64,000 nucleotides of DNA from JANMJD01 sp963828405 (GTDB lineage Bacteria > Actinomycetota > Acidimicrobiia > Acidimicrobiales > Ilumatobacteraceae), in contig CAWHEG010000030.1 of assembly GCA_963828405.1 (NCBI GenBank), forward strand, positions 248,001 to 312,000, read 5' to 3'. Below, one piece after another: positions 1 to 8,722 of this stretch. A model generated the notes under the pieces. That model was not told the DNA's origin and ran no database searches. It saw only the letters and a list, made by a program, of their open reading frames with translations. Made by a program: the position numbers and the translations under genes. The stretch's first letter is position 1. Each line of letters opens with the position of its first letter.

Positions 1-834
1 TGCCATCGTCCACGGTGCCGCTCGCGTCGGCGTCGTCGGCAGCTGGGAGGAGTTCCGCAGCGTCAACGTCGACGGCACCACGAACGTGCTCCGCGCTGCT
101 CGCGCCGCAGGGCGTCGGGCGTGTGGTGCACGTGTCGACCCCGTCGGTGGCCCACTCGGGCCGGTCGATCGTCGGCGCCGGCGCAGAGCCGGCGGTCGTC
201 GGCCGCAGGGGCGCCTACTACGCCGAGTCGAAAGCGGTCGCCGAGGGGGTCGCCCTCGCCGCCGACAACGACGAGCTGGGCGTCGTGGCCATTCGTCCGC
301 ATCTCGTCTGGGGGCCGGGCGACACCCAGCTCGTCGGGCGCATCGTCGAACGGGCCGCCGCCGGCCGGCTGGCCATGGTCGGCACGGGCAGCGCGCTGGT
401 GGACACGCACGTTCGTCGACAACGCGGTCAGCGCCCACGTCGCCGCGCTCGACGCCGTGCGGCCCGGTGCGACGTGCGCCGGTCGGGCCTACGTGGTCGC
501 CAATGGTGAGCCGCGCACGGTGAGGGAGCTGTTCGAGGGGATCTGCGTGGCGGGCGGCGTCGAGTTCGCGCCGCACCACGTTCCGGGCGTGGTGGCGCGG
601 CGCCTCGGTTCGCTGGTGGAGCGGGTGTGGCCCCGCCTCCGCGACGACGAACCCCCGATCACCCGGTTCCTCGCCGAGCAGCTGGGAACGGCGCACTGGT
701 TCGATCCACGCCCGGCCCGCAACGACCTCGGCTGGGCACCGCATGTCACGCTCGACGAGGGCTTCGAGAAGTTGCGGCAGTGGTTCGTGGTCGACGGCGG
801 GCCACGACGACCTCTTCCTGTTGCGCGGCGGTGA
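1..834 (+). CDS. NAD-dependent epimerase/dehydratase (3-beta-HSD-like), 5'-truncated by window, two frameshifts
   Basis: This is the C-terminal part of an extended short-chain dehydrogenase acting on a sugar or sterol substrate. Reading frame 2 from base 2 gives a VHGAA segment and then VNVDGTTNVLRAAR, typical of the NAD-binding half. The frame then shifts near 111 to GVGRVVHVST and a YYAESKAVAE segment, which carries the catalytic YxxxK (Tyr-Ala-Glu-Ser-Lys). A second shift near 408 leads into FVDNAVSAHVAALDA and the C-terminal substrate domain, which ends at 834. The protein family is clear because motif order is kept across both shifts. Each shift corresponds to one extra or missing base, so sequencing error or recent inactivation are both possible. 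Exact substrate cannot be told. Confidence 0.8.
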   Translation, partial: CHRPRCRSRRRRRQLGGVPQRQRRRHHERAPRCSRRRASGVWCTCRPRRWPTRAGRSSAPAQSRRSSAAGAPTTPSRKRSPRGSPSPPTTTSWASWPFVRISSGGRATPSSSGASSNGPPPAGWPWSARAARWWTRTFVDNAVSAHVAALDAVRPGATCAGRAYVVANGEPRTVRELFEGICVAGGVEFAPHHVPGVVARRLGSLVERVWPRLRDDEPPITRFLAEQLGTAHWFDPRPARNDLGWAPHVTLDEGFEKLRQWFVVDGGPRRPLPVARR

Positions 835-912
835 GGCGTTCACACCGCGGCGGACGGGCCGCCACCTGGCGCACGGCCACGGGCTCGGGACGAGGACCGC
901 AGGCGGCGGGGG

Positions 913-1287
913 TCAGCCCGCGTCACCCGTCAGGTCCGGTTCCGGCGCGAACTCGCAGAACGCGGCGTAGGCGCGGGGCCCGTAGACGGTGCCCGGTCCG
1001 CCGCTCATCAACATCGCCACGCCGATCGCCTCGGCGGCCTCCTGGCGGGTGGCCCCGGCCCGGGCCGCGCTCGCCGCGTGGGAGGCGATGCATCCGTCGC
1101 AACGCTCGGCGACGCCGATGGCGAAGGCGATCAGCTCCTTGGTCCTGGCGTCCAGCGCACCGGGTGCCACCGCCGCGTGGTGGAAATCGCCGAAACCCTT
1201 GTAGACGTCGGGAATGGCGTGGCGGAGCTCACGGTGCAGGGGCCGAAGCTCGTCGAGGACCGTCTTGCCGTGGCCGTGTTCGTTCAT
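913..1287 (-). CDS. AhpD-like carboxymuconolactone decarboxylase family protein
   Basis: About 124 residues. The core has the alkylhydroperoxidase D signature ERCDGCIASH, a CxxC followed three residues later by His, as in AhpD-type thiol peroxidases. The family is a small all-helical, usually oligomeric, cytoplasmic protein reducing peroxides or acting as a thiol-disulfide partner; the substrate here is unknown. I chose the second of two adjacent ATG codons (1287; the other is 1290) because the upstream extension to 1443 is low-complexity and unlike the family. A purine-rich GGAAG lies about 11 bases upstream. A possible DosR-like box sits at 1386-1399. Confidence 0.85.
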   Translation of the reverse strand: MNEHGHGKTVLDELRPLHRELRHAIPDVYKGFGDFHHAAVAPGALDARTKELIAFAIGVAERCDGCIASHAASAARAGATRQEAAEAIGVAMLMSGGPGTVYGPRAYAAFCEFAPEPDLTGDAG

Positions 1288-1385
1288 CATTCGTCGCCGA
1301 TCTTCCGATTCCGAAGTGGAGGCCACGTCGACGGGATCGTCGTGGCCGCACTTCGATGGTAGACCGCGCCGGATCGGCGTCGTGA

Positions 1386-1399
1386 GGGTCGTAGGTCCC
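1386..1399. promoter_or_regulatory. Candidate DosR-like box (12/14)
   Basis: GGGTCGTAGGTCCC matches 12 of 14 positions of the window's recurrent palindrome GGGACCWWGGTCCC. It lies about 100 bp upstream of the AhpD-like gene on the minus strand and about 70 bp upstream of the OB-fold gene on the plus strand, so the target is ambiguous. A single match of this quality can occur by chance. Confidence 0.35.
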
Positions 1400-1466
1400 C
1401 CGTTGAGATGACCGGCGATGACTCCGGCGGCACCCGGGCCCACGAACTTGGCGTAAGGTCACGGTT

Positions 1467-1832
1467 GTGACGGACGGCTCCACCGCCTCGGAAACCTCCG
1501 CTCGCGCTCGGTCCTCGATCGCCGAACTCGACGCGGCGCGACTGCAGGAGCGCTTCGCCGGGCTCGGGTTGACGCACATCGTCGAGGCCGCCGAGCGCCG
1601 TCCGGTCCGCTTGGCCGGCGAGATCCGCGGCACGCTCCAGTCTGGCTACGAGGACGCACCGCGCCTCGCCGTGACGATCGACGACGGTACCGGGACCGCC
1701 CTCGTGGTGTTCAGCGGTCGGCGCCGAATTCGCGGCTTCGACGCCGGTCGCACCGTGATCGTCGAGGGCGTCGGGCGTCGCGAGCATGGCCGACTGGTGA
1801 TCCACAACGCGGCGTACACCTTGCTCCCCTGA
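1467..1832 (+). CDS. OB-fold nucleic-acid-binding protein
   Basis: 121 residues from a GTG start. After a charged N-terminal helix (about residues 17-35) the chain forms an OB-fold: VRLAGEIRG, LAVTIDDGTGTALVVFSGRR and a final GRTVIVEGVGRR strand pair. It resembles the short OB-fold proteins that in mycobacteria sit a few genes from the ceoBC (trkA) genes (Rv2694c neighbourhood). Its location next to trkA-trkA-permease therefore preserves an old actinobacterial neighbourhood, although the gene here converges on trkA. Ligand (DNA, RNA) is not known. Confidence 0.8.
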   Translation: MTDGSTASETSARARSSIAELDAARLQERFAGLGLTHIVEAAERRPVRLAGEIRGTLQSGYEDAPRLAVTIDDGTGTALVVFSGRRRIRGFDAGRTVIVEGVGRREHGRLVIHNAAYTLLP

Positions 1833-1865
1833 CACCGCCGGCGCCGCCGTCAGCCGACCAGCACC

Positions 1866-2534
1866 TCAGCCGACGAGCAGGGTGCGCAGGTCCTCCTCGG
1901 ACTCCTGGTTGGCGAGCATCAGGACCTCGTCGCCGCCGAGCAGGACGGTGTCGCCGCGGGGGACCACGACGCTGCCACCGCGGACGATGGCGACGACGGA
2001 GGAGTTACGCGGGAACGTGATCGCGGCGAGCTCCTTCCCGGCCACCGGGGTGGCCTCGGTGAGGGTGACCTCCACCAGGTGCGCCCCGCCGCCCGGCAGT
2101 GACATCAGGCGGACGAGTGTGCCGACGGTGACCGCCTCCTCGACGAGCGCAGTGAGCAGGTGGGGGGTCGACACGGCGACATCGACGCCCCACGCTTCGT
2201 CGAACAGCCAGCGGTTCTCCGGGTGGTTGACCCGGGCGAGGACGCGGGACACGGCGAACTCCTGCTTGGCGAGCATCGAGATCACCAGGTTGTCCTCGTC
2301 GTCACCGGTGACGGCGACGACGACGTCGGCCGTTTCGGCGCCGGCGGCGATCAGCTCGGTGACCTCACAAGCGTCACCGACGACCAACGTGGTGCCGTTC
2401 AACGACTCCACGCTGCCGAGCTGCTCGACGCGCGCCGGGTTGGCGTCGACGAGGGTCACCTCGTGCCCGGCGGCCGTCAGGTCGCCGGCGATGAAGGCCC
2501 CGACTTTGCCGGCGCCGGCGACCAGGACCCTCAT
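1866..2534 (-). CDS. trkA: TrkA/RCK family potassium uptake regulatory protein (second of pair)
   Basis: 222 residues, cytoplasmic. The N-terminal RCK_N Rossmann domain starts at once with MRVLVAGAGKVG (GxGxxG nucleotide motif) and has the acidic residue ending strand 2 in TLVDAN. The C-terminal half (from about residue 135) is a TrkA_C ligand-binding domain. The start at 2534 is supported by GGGGAGG 8-10 bases upstream and by the 4-base overlap with the upstream trkA; a longer frame to 2597 adds only an Arg/Gly-rich tail. TrkA proteins gate potassium transporters in response to NAD(H), ATP or c-di-AMP. Its partner is inferred to be the adjacent permease. Confidence 0.9.
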   Translation of the reverse strand: MRVLVAGAGKVGAFIAGDLTAAGHEVTLVDANPARVEQLGSVESLNGTTLVVGDACEVTELIAAGAETADVVVAVTGDDEDNLVISMLAKQEFAVSRVLARVNHPENRWLFDEAWGVDVAVSTPHLLTALVEEAVTVGTLVRLMSLPGGGAHLVEVTLTEATPVAGKELAAITFPRNSSVVAIVRGGSVVVPRGDTVLLGGDEVLMLANQESEEDLRTLLVG

Positions 2535-3223
2535 CGGTGCACCTCCCCGCGGTGCTCGGTTGCCAGTCGACGGTCGAACGCCTCGACGTGGTCGCACGAC
2601 ACGGCGACGTGGACGATGTCGCCCTCCTGGCCGATCAACTCGCTGGAGGGCAGCAGCGCCACGCCCAGACGCCTCAGCGAGACCAGCCGGCTGACGCCCG
2701 GCTCCTCGAACGTCGACGACAGCGCCGCACCGGCCATGTGGGCCGGCAACTCACGCTCGAGCAGCACGATGCGAGCGCTCGGGTCGATCCAGGCGACACC
2801 GCTCTCGGCCGGGAGGAGACGGCGCAGGGCGTGCTCGATCGTCTGTCCGACGGTGGCGACGGTCGGGATGCCGAGCCGCTCGTAGATCGCGGCGCGGCGT
2901 GGATCGTAGATCCGGGCGACGACGCGGGGCACCTCGAAGCGTTCACGGGCGACGCGGACGATGACGATGTTCGAGTTGTCCCCGTTGGTCACGGCGGCCA
3001 GCGCCGAGGCCCTGGTGATGCCCGCTTCGAGGAGCAGGCCACGGTCGAAGCCGATGCCGACGAGGCGTTGGGCGTCGACGTCGGCCGGAATCCGCCGGAA
3101 CGCCTCCTTGCGCTTGTCGATGATCGCCACCGAGTACGAGGCGGCCGTCAGGCGGCGGGCCAGGCCGGAGCCCACACGGCCGCAGCCGACGATCACGACG
3201 TGGTTCGTCCGTTCGTCCGTCAT
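2531..3223 (-). CDS. trkA: TrkA/RCK family potassium uptake regulatory protein (first of pair)
   Basis: 230 residues with the same two-domain plan: NHVVIVGCGRVGSGLARRL dinucleotide motif at residues 7-25, IIDKRKEAF after strand 2, then a TrkA_C domain. It overlaps the upstream permease stop and the downstream trkA start by four bases each (ATGA), so the three genes are very probably translationally coupled. The two TrkA copies are clearly different from each other, as with mycobacterial CeoB and CeoC, and could form a hetero-oligomeric ring. Confidence 0.9.
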   Translation of the reverse strand: MTDERTNHVVIVGCGRVGSGLARRLTAASYSVAIIDKRKEAFRRIPADVDAQRLVGIGFDRGLLLEAGITRASALAAVTNGDNSNIVIVRVARERFEVPRVVARIYDPRRAAIYERLGIPTVATVGQTIEHALRRLLPAESGVAWIDPSARIVLLERELPAHMAGAALSSTFEEPGVSRLVSLRRLGVALLPSSELIGQEGDIVHVAVSCDHVEAFDRRLATEHRGEVHR

Positions 3224-5112
3224 CGCTCCGCCGACGGCTGTGGGTCGATGTCATCGTGCTGGTAGTCGCCGACGAGGACCGGCACCGAGGTCACCACCGT
3301 GTTGCGCCGCTTGCGCAGCTTCGTGCGCAGGACGAGCGCGCTGTGGTTGTGCAGCGGCTGCTCCCACCAGTGTTCGACCACGAACTCCGACAGTACGACA
3401 GTGACGACGTCGTCGGCGCGTTCGGCGTCGAGTTCGTCGATGACCTTGAGCAGCGGCCCCGTGAGATCGCGATAGGGAGAGAAGACGGTGCGCAGTTCGA
3501 CGGGGATCCGATGGCGCTCCCATGCGTCCTCCATCGACCGCTGCTCCTCGGGGCTCGTCACCACGCTGACGGCGATCAGCCGGTCTGGGGTCATCGAACG
3601 GCCGTAGGCGATCGCATGGAGCACGGCCCGGTTGACCTTGCCCACGGGGACGATGACCGTGTGGGCGTGACGCCCGACCCTCAGCTCGGGTGTCACGGCC
3701 AGGGCCCGCCTCACCCGCACGTAGTGGCGGTTGATCAACTTGAAGTTGACGACGATGAAGGGGATGAGGGCGACGGGGATCCACGCCCCCTCGGTGAACT
3801 TGGAGATGACGATGACCATCAGCACGACGAACGTGGCGATCGCCCCGATCATGTTCACGGCCTGGTGACGGCGCCAGTTCGCCTCCTGGACCTGCTGGTG
3901 GTGGGCGACCATGCCGTACTGCGAGAGCGTGAAGCCGCAGAAGACGCCGACGGCGTACAACGGGATGAGCCGGCTCGTGTTCCCGCCGAAGGCGACGATC
4001 AGGGCGGCGGCGACGGCGGCCAGCGAGATGATGCCGTTGGAGAACACCAGCCGGTCACCGCGGTTGGCGAGCTGGCGGGGCATGTAGCCGTCGGAGGCGA
4101 TGATCGAGCTGACCCGTGGGAAGTCGGCGAACGCCGTGTTGGCGGCGAGGATCAGGATGGCGAACGTCGAGAACTGCAACACGTAGTAGGGGATCGTCTC
4201 GCCGTTGAACACCGCCCGTCCCATCGTCGAGAGCAGTGTCTCGCTGTGGGAAGGGGTGGGCCGCAGCCGCATGCCGAGCACGGAGATCCCGAAGAAGGCC
4301 GTGCCCAGGATCACCCCCATCCACACCAGCGTGATGGCGGCATTGCGCGACTCGGGCTTGCGGAACGCCGGTACGCCGTTCGAGATCGCTTCTACACCGG
4401 TGAGGGCGACCGCGCCGGAGGCGAAGGCGCGCATGAAGAGCATGACGGTGAGGCCGGTGATCAGGGTGCCGCCCTGCGTCAAGTCGCCGATCGCCTCCTC
4501 GTTGGGGGGCAGAGCGGGAAGATGGCCGGTGTACGAGCGGATCAGGCCGACGACGATGAGCGCAGTCAGGGCCACGATGTAGACGTAGGTCGGGCCGGCG
4601 AACAGCCGTCCCGACTCCTTCAGGCCGCGGAGGTTGGCCAGCATCATCAGCACCACGAAGCCGACGCAGATGTACACCCGTTCGGGGTACAGCCCGGGGA
4701 ACGCCGAGGTGATCGCCGCCACACCGGCCGACACCGACACGGCGACGGTGAGGATGTAATCGACGAGCAGCGATGCCCCGGCGACGAGCCCGGGCATCTC
4801 GCCGAGGTTCTCGCGGCTGACGATGTACGAACCCCCACCGCTGGGATAGGCGAAGACGGTCTGGCGGTAGCTCGTCATCACCAGCACCAGCAGCACCATC
4901 ACGATGATCGAGATCGGGACGAGTTGCCCGAGGGCCACCGACAACCCGACGAAGGGGAGCAGGACGAGCAGGATCTCCTGGCTGGCGTAGGCGGTCGAGG
5001 AGATGGCGTCGGAGGCGAACACCGCCAGGGCGACCGGCTTGCCGAGCCGCTGATGGTGCTCCTGGTCCGTGGCGAGCGGGTCGCCGACGAAGATCCGTTT
5101 GAGCCGGCTCAA
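3220..5112 (-). CDS. APC-superfamily permease, KimA-like potassium importer
   Basis: 630 residues. About 12 hydrophobic segments fill residues 25-460, starting with LGKPVALAVFASDAISSTAY, the signature of the APC branch that includes Bacillus KimA (YdaO) and mycobacterial Rv2690c. A soluble C-terminal domain of roughly 160 residues (VTPELRVGRHAHTVIVPVGK onward) resembles the universal-stress-like cytosolic domain of KimA, which in that family binds c-di-AMP. The gene begins the operon with two trkA genes, which argues for potassium rather than amino-acid transport. Ligand control by c-di-AMP is inferred from the family only. Confidence 0.85.
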   Translation of the reverse strand: MSRLKRIFVGDPLATDQEHHQRLGKPVALAVFASDAISSTAYASQEILLVLLPFVGLSVALGQLVPISIIVMVLLVLVMTSYRQTVFAYPSGGGSYIVSRENLGEMPGLVAGASLLVDYILTVAVSVSAGVAAITSAFPGLYPERVYICVGFVVLMMLANLRGLKESGRLFAGPTYVYIVALTALIVVGLIRSYTGHLPALPPNEEAIGDLTQGGTLITGLTVMLFMRAFASGAVALTGVEAISNGVPAFRKPESRNAAITLVWMGVILGTAFFGISVLGMRLRPTPSHSETLLSTMGRAVFNGETIPYYVLQFSTFAILILAANTAFADFPRVSSIIASDGYMPRQLANRGDRLVFSNGIISLAAVAAALIVAFGGNTSRLIPLYAVGVFCGFTLSQYGMVAHHQQVQEANWRRHQAVNMIGAIATFVVLMVIVISKFTEGAWIPVALIPFIVVNFKLINRHYVRVRRALAVTPELRVGRHAHTVIVPVGKVNRAVLHAIAYGRSMTPDRLIAVSVVTSPEEQRSMEDAWERHRIPVELRTVFSPYRDLTGPLLKVIDELDAERADDVVTVVLSEFVVEHWWEQPLHNHSALVLRTKLRKRRNTVVTSVPVLVGDYQHDDIDPQPSAER

Positions 5113-5179
5113 CGCGCCCCGGCCCGATCGTCACGGGCCGCCGGCGCCCGGTGGTCAGGAGCGGGCTCGACGTGGTCGT

Positions 5180-5725
5180 TCACGATGCCGATGCCTCCGA
5201 GCGGGTCGACGATGCCGTCACGGCAGGGGAGCACGATACCCAGTGGGCGATGCGTTCGGAGAGCTGCTGTGCGGCCCGCTCGCAAGCGTGGGCCACCGGG
5301 GCGCTCAGCCCGACGCCCAGTCCGAACTCGGCTCCCTCGATGCCGAGGATCTCGAGTGTCGGCGGCATCAAGCCGAGGGCGTCGGCCAGTTCGATCGCCT
5401 CACGCAGGCCGAGGAGGTGCCCACCTCCGAGCGCCATCCCTCCGAGTGTCACCCCTCCGGCGTCGGCGCCGGCGAGGCCGTCGGCGCAGAACCGGTGGAT
5501 GGTGCCCGGCGGCTGGGCCGAACGCACGGCGTCGACGATCACGACGGTGTCGGAGCCCTGCCATGCCTGGACGAGGCGAACGGGCTCGCCGTCGAGCTCG
5601 ATCAGCCTGACGCGCTCGTCCTGCCCGAAGCGCTCCTGCAGCCGGGCGAGCACGGCCGGCCCGGCGTCGTCGTCGTGGCGGTAGGGGTTGCCGACGCCGA
5701 TCACGGTGATCGGGGGTGGGCTCAC
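5180..5725 (-). CDS. [NiFe] hydrogenase maturation protease (HycI/HybD family)
   Basis: 181 residues from GTG 5725, which overlaps the hydrogenase large-subunit stop by four bases (GTGA). The family cleaves the C-terminal peptide of the large subunit after nickel insertion. Visible signatures are GVGNPYRHDDDAGPAVL at the N terminus, the mid-protein VIVDAV acidic site, and GGGHLLGL carrying the metal-contact histidine. The longer frame to 5803 would run into the large-subunit gene and has no family-like sequence. As last gene of the operon it almost certainly serves HyhL, whose tail is still present. Confidence 0.9.
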   Translation of the reverse strand: MSPPPITVIGVGNPYRHDDDAGPAVLARLQERFGQDERVRLIELDGEPVRLVQAWQGSDTVVIVDAVRSAQPPGTIHRFCADGLAGADAGGVTLGGMALGGGHLLGLREAIELADALGLMPPTLEILGIEGAEFGLGVGLSAPVAHACERAAQQLSERIAHWVSCSPAVTASSTRSEASAS

Positions 5726-7029
5726 GTGTGCACGACGCGCATGTCGAGGAAGTGGGTCGCGCACGAGATGCACGGATCGTAGTTGCGGACCGCCTGCTCG
5801 CACAGCGCCTCGAGCGCCGCGTCGTCGAGATCGAGCGAGTGCTCGATGAGGTGCATCAGGTCGTGCTCGATCGCCGGCTGGTTCTGGGACGTGGGAGGAA
5901 CGATCCGGGCGTCGGCGACGGTGCCGTCGGCGGTCAGCTCGTAGCGGTGCCAGAGCAACCCGCGTGGCGCCTCGCTCCAGCCACAGCCGACCGCGGCCCG
6001 CGGGAGCACCTCCACCGAGGGGCGGGCCGGCACGGTGTAGCCCTCGGCGACCGTCAGTGCCACCTCGCAGGCGTGCAGGGTCTCGATCGCCCGGACGACG
6101 ATGCTGCGGAACGGGTTGCGTTCGGCGGGGGTCAGCCCCAGTTCGGCGGCGACCGCGGCGGCACGGGGCGCCAGATGCCGGGCGTTGAGCACGAACCGGG
6201 CGAGCGGGCCGACCAGGTAGTCACCCCCGGCCAGGCGGCGTCCGTGCAGCGCCGTCGAGTGCTCGACGTGCTCCTCGCCGAAGTGGTCGAGGAACTCCGC
6301 GGCGGCGAGGTCGAGACCCGAGGTGGACACCAGCCGTTCGCCGAGCATCGGGTACTCGCTCGGATGCCCCAAGGCGACCAGCTCGGTGTCGGCGGGCAGC
6401 GTGTGGTCGGGCATCGGGAAGCCGGCGACCCAGCGGGCGACCTCCTCGGCGGCGTCGATCGCCCACCTCAACTCATCGGCCAGGGCGGCCATCGCGGCGA
6501 CGGCGGGGGCCTTGTAGAAGCCGCCGAGGCGGACGTTGACGGGATGCACGGCGCGTCCGCCGACGACCTCGATGATCCGGTTGCCGATCTGCTTCAGGCG
6601 CAGCCCCCGTTCGACCTCGGCCCGGTGGTCCGCGGCCATGGCGATGCCGCTCGGGTAGCCGAGGAAGTCGGGGGCGTGGAGCAGGTGGATGTGCAGGACG
6701 TGGCTCTCGATCCACTCCCCGCAGTAGAGCAGGTGGCGCAGATCGCGAAGCGGCCCGTCGAGGGTGACGCCGCAGGCCGCCTCGATCGCCTGGCATGCGC
6801 TCATCTGATAGGCGACCGGGCAGATGCCGCAGATGCGGGCGGTGATGTCGGGCGGTTCGGTGTACGCCCGGCCGCGGAGGAAGGCCTCGAAGAACCGGGG
6901 CGGCTCGAAGATGCGCAGCCGCACGTCGCGGACCTCGCCGTCGTGGATCTCGACGATCAGCCCGCCCTCGCCCTCGACCCGGGTGAGGGCCTCGACCTGG
7001 AAGCTGCGGGCGCGGTGGTCGTGGGTCAT
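5722..7029 (-). CDS. hyhL: [NiFe] hydrogenase large subunit, group 3b-like
   Basis: 435 residues carrying the NiFe(CN)2CO active site. The N-terminal ligand pair is ARICGICP (Cys67, Cys70) and the C-terminal pair is DPCISCATH (Cys420, Cys423, His426). Nine residues follow His426, the tail removed by the maturation protease encoded directly downstream. The length and motif form fit group 3 cytoplasmic bidirectional NAD(P)-linked enzymes rather than the longer membrane-bound group 1. ATG 7029 overlaps the small-subunit stop by four bases. Unlike the four genes upstream of it, this frame is uninterrupted. Group 3b enzymes exchange electrons between NADP(H) and protons/H2 and in mycobacteria are induced under hypoxia. 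Confidence 0.93.
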   Translation of the reverse strand: MTHDHRARSFQVEALTRVEGEGGLIVEIHDGEVRDVRLRIFEPPRFFEAFLRGRAYTEPPDITARICGICPVAYQMSACQAIEAACGVTLDGPLRDLRHLLYCGEWIESHVLHIHLLHAPDFLGYPSGIAMAADHRAEVERGLRLKQIGNRIIEVVGGRAVHPVNVRLGGFYKAPAVAAMAALADELRWAIDAAEEVARWVAGFPMPDHTLPADTELVALGHPSEYPMLGERLVSTSGLDLAAAEFLDHFGEEHVEHSTALHGRRLAGGDYLVGPLARFVLNARHLAPRAAAVAAELGLTPAERNPFRSIVVRAIETLHACEVALTVAEGYTVPARPSVEVLPRAAVGCGWSEAPRGLLWHRYELTADGTVADARIVPPTSQNQPAIEHDLMHLIEHSLDLDDAALEALCEQAVRNYDPCISCATHFLDMRVVHT

Positions 7030-7843
7030 GGCGGTCGTGATCCTCGGGAGTGCTCGCCGCCGGCGGCGCCGTCGCCGGTCGAGTAGCGCGCCGCCGCCTC
7101 GCGGAAGGCGGGGGCCTCGGTGTTGAACGTGCGCAACAGCCGGATCAGCACGTCGTCGCCCGTGCCCACCGTGTGCAGTGCGGTGCGCAGGCCGTCGACG
7201 TTGGCCGACTCCGACGGTCCGAAGCAGCCGAAGCAGCCACGATCGAACGAGGGGCACAGGGCGTCGCACCCACCGTGGGTGACCGGTCCGAGGCAGGCCG
7301 TGCCGTGGGCCACGAGGACGCAGGCGTTGCCCGCCCGCTTGCACTCGACGCACACGCTGTGCGAGGTGATCGGCGGGCGGCGGCGGGCGAGCAGGGCGGT
7401 GATCGTGGCCAGCAGCTCCTGCTTGCTGATCGGGCAGCCGTGCAGCTCGTGGTCGACGGTCACATGAGCGGCGATCGGTGTGCTCGTCGCCAGCGTCTCG
7501 ATCCAGTCGGGGCGGGCGTAGACGATCGAGCGGAACTCGTCGATGTCGGCGCCGTTGCGCAGCGCCTGGACGCCACCGGCGGTGGCACACGCACCGATGG
7601 TGACAGCATTCCCGAGCGGGCCCTGATGTCGAGGATGCGCTCGGCGTCGTGGGCGGTGGTGACCGACCCCTCGACGAGGGAGATGTCGTAGTGGTCGAGG
7701 AGCTCGGACGGACCGGCCTCGAGGAACATCCGGATGTCGAGCGCGGCGGCGATGGCCAGCAGCTCGTCCTCGCAATCGAGCACGGTCAGCTGGCACCCGT
7801 CGCACGAGGCGAACTTCCACACGGCGACCGTCGGCGCGCTCAT
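7026..7843 (-). CDS. hyhS: [NiFe] hydrogenase small subunit, group 3b-like (one frameshift)
   Basis: About 272 residues when one base is restored near 7614. The proximal cluster motif ASCDGCQLTVLDCEDE follows the start MSAPTVAVWKF at 7843. C-terminal cysteines include CVECKRAGNAC, CLGPVTHGGCDALCP and GCFGCFGP, giving ligands for three [4Fe-4S] clusters. No twin-arginine signal is present, so the enzyme is cytoplasmic. The frame breaks in a G run: adding one G to GGG gives RSGNAVTIGACATAGG without any loss, which looks like a homopolymer deletion. The start overlaps the upstream flavoprotein stop (ATGA). Confidence 0.9.
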
Positions 7844-8722
7844 CGCCCGCGCACCGCCACGAGGTCGGCGACTCGGTCCCAACGCACGACGGCGCCGTCG
7901 CGGCACAGCAGCAACGGTCCGAGCTGGCAGCGTCCGCAGTGGGCGATACCGCAGTGCATGTTGCGTTCGAGCGAGACGTGGATCCCGTCCGCCGCCGTTC
8001 CGCCGTTGATCAACGCTCGTACGGCAGCGACCATCATCACCTCCGGACCGCAGACGAAGGCCAGGTCGGCCGTGGACGGGCTGGCGGTCGAGCAGGGTCG
8101 TCACCACCCCGACGGCGCCCCGCCACGTCCGATCGGCGGCATCCACGGTGGTCCGCACGACGCCGCCCATCCGGGCCCAGCGGGCGAGATCGTCGGGGAA
8201 CAGCAGGTTGGCGGGTTCCCGGGCCCCGACCAGCACGGTCAGCGTCCGCGGTGACGACCCACCTCCGACGAGGGCGTCGACGGCCATCCGCAGCGGCGCC
8301 AGGCCGAGGCCGCCGGCGATCACCACGACGTCGCGCCCGGCGGCCTCGTGCAATGGCCACGACGTGCCGAACGGGCCCCGCAGGCCGAGCACGTCACCGA
8401 TCTGCGCCTCGGTGATCGCCGCGCTGGTCGCTCCGACCGCTTGCACGGTGAGGTCCACCGAGCCGTCGGTCGCCGCGTTGCTGACCGAGATCGGTACCTC
8501 GCCCACGCCGGGCACCCAGACCATCATGAACTGGCCCGGGCGGACGACGGGCAGGGCGCCGCCGACCGGCGCGACTCGGACGGTGACGACCCCCGGGCCT
8601 TCGACGACCCGCCACACGACGCGATGGGGTATCGGCTCCATCGGGTCGGCGCCGGAATGCACCGGCACCGGCACCGGCACGGGCACGGGCACGGGGGACG
8701 GGGCCTCAGCGAGGCTGTCCAT
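7840..8722 (-). CDS. hyhG: Hydrogenase gamma subunit: FAD/NAD(P)-binding, 2Fe-2S oxidoreductase (one frameshift)
   Basis: About 294 residues, AsrB/sulfhydrogenase-gamma family. It transfers electrons between NAD(P)H and the iron-sulfur chain of the hydrogenase. Residues after the N-terminal tail form the flavin barrel (RPGQFMMVWVPG, VPISVSNAA), followed by the nucleotide motif AGGLGLAPLR. After a frameshift near 8085 the chain resumes with STADLAFVCGPEVMMVAAV and the [2Fe-2S] motif CGIAHCGRCQLGPLLLC. ATG at 8722 overlaps the end of the cyclic-nucleotide-binding gene; 8728 and 8641 are other candidates. The residues before 8641 are mostly a Pro-Val repeat, so 8641 is a real alternative start. 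Confidence 0.85.
8661..8696. repeat. Hexanucleotide microsatellite encoding Pro-Val repeats
   Basis: Six consecutive 6-bp units (three ACCGGC, two ACGGGC, one ACGGGG on the plus strand) encode repeated Pro-Val in the presumed N terminus of HyhG on the minus strand. The units differ by one base between the two halves. Copy number changes would add or remove two residues without a frameshift. Confidence 0.85.

Noticed and set aside
3256..5610. A 784-codon plus-strand open frame opposite the permease
   Set aside because: Acidic low-complexity shadow of the KimA-like gene; no family resemblance.
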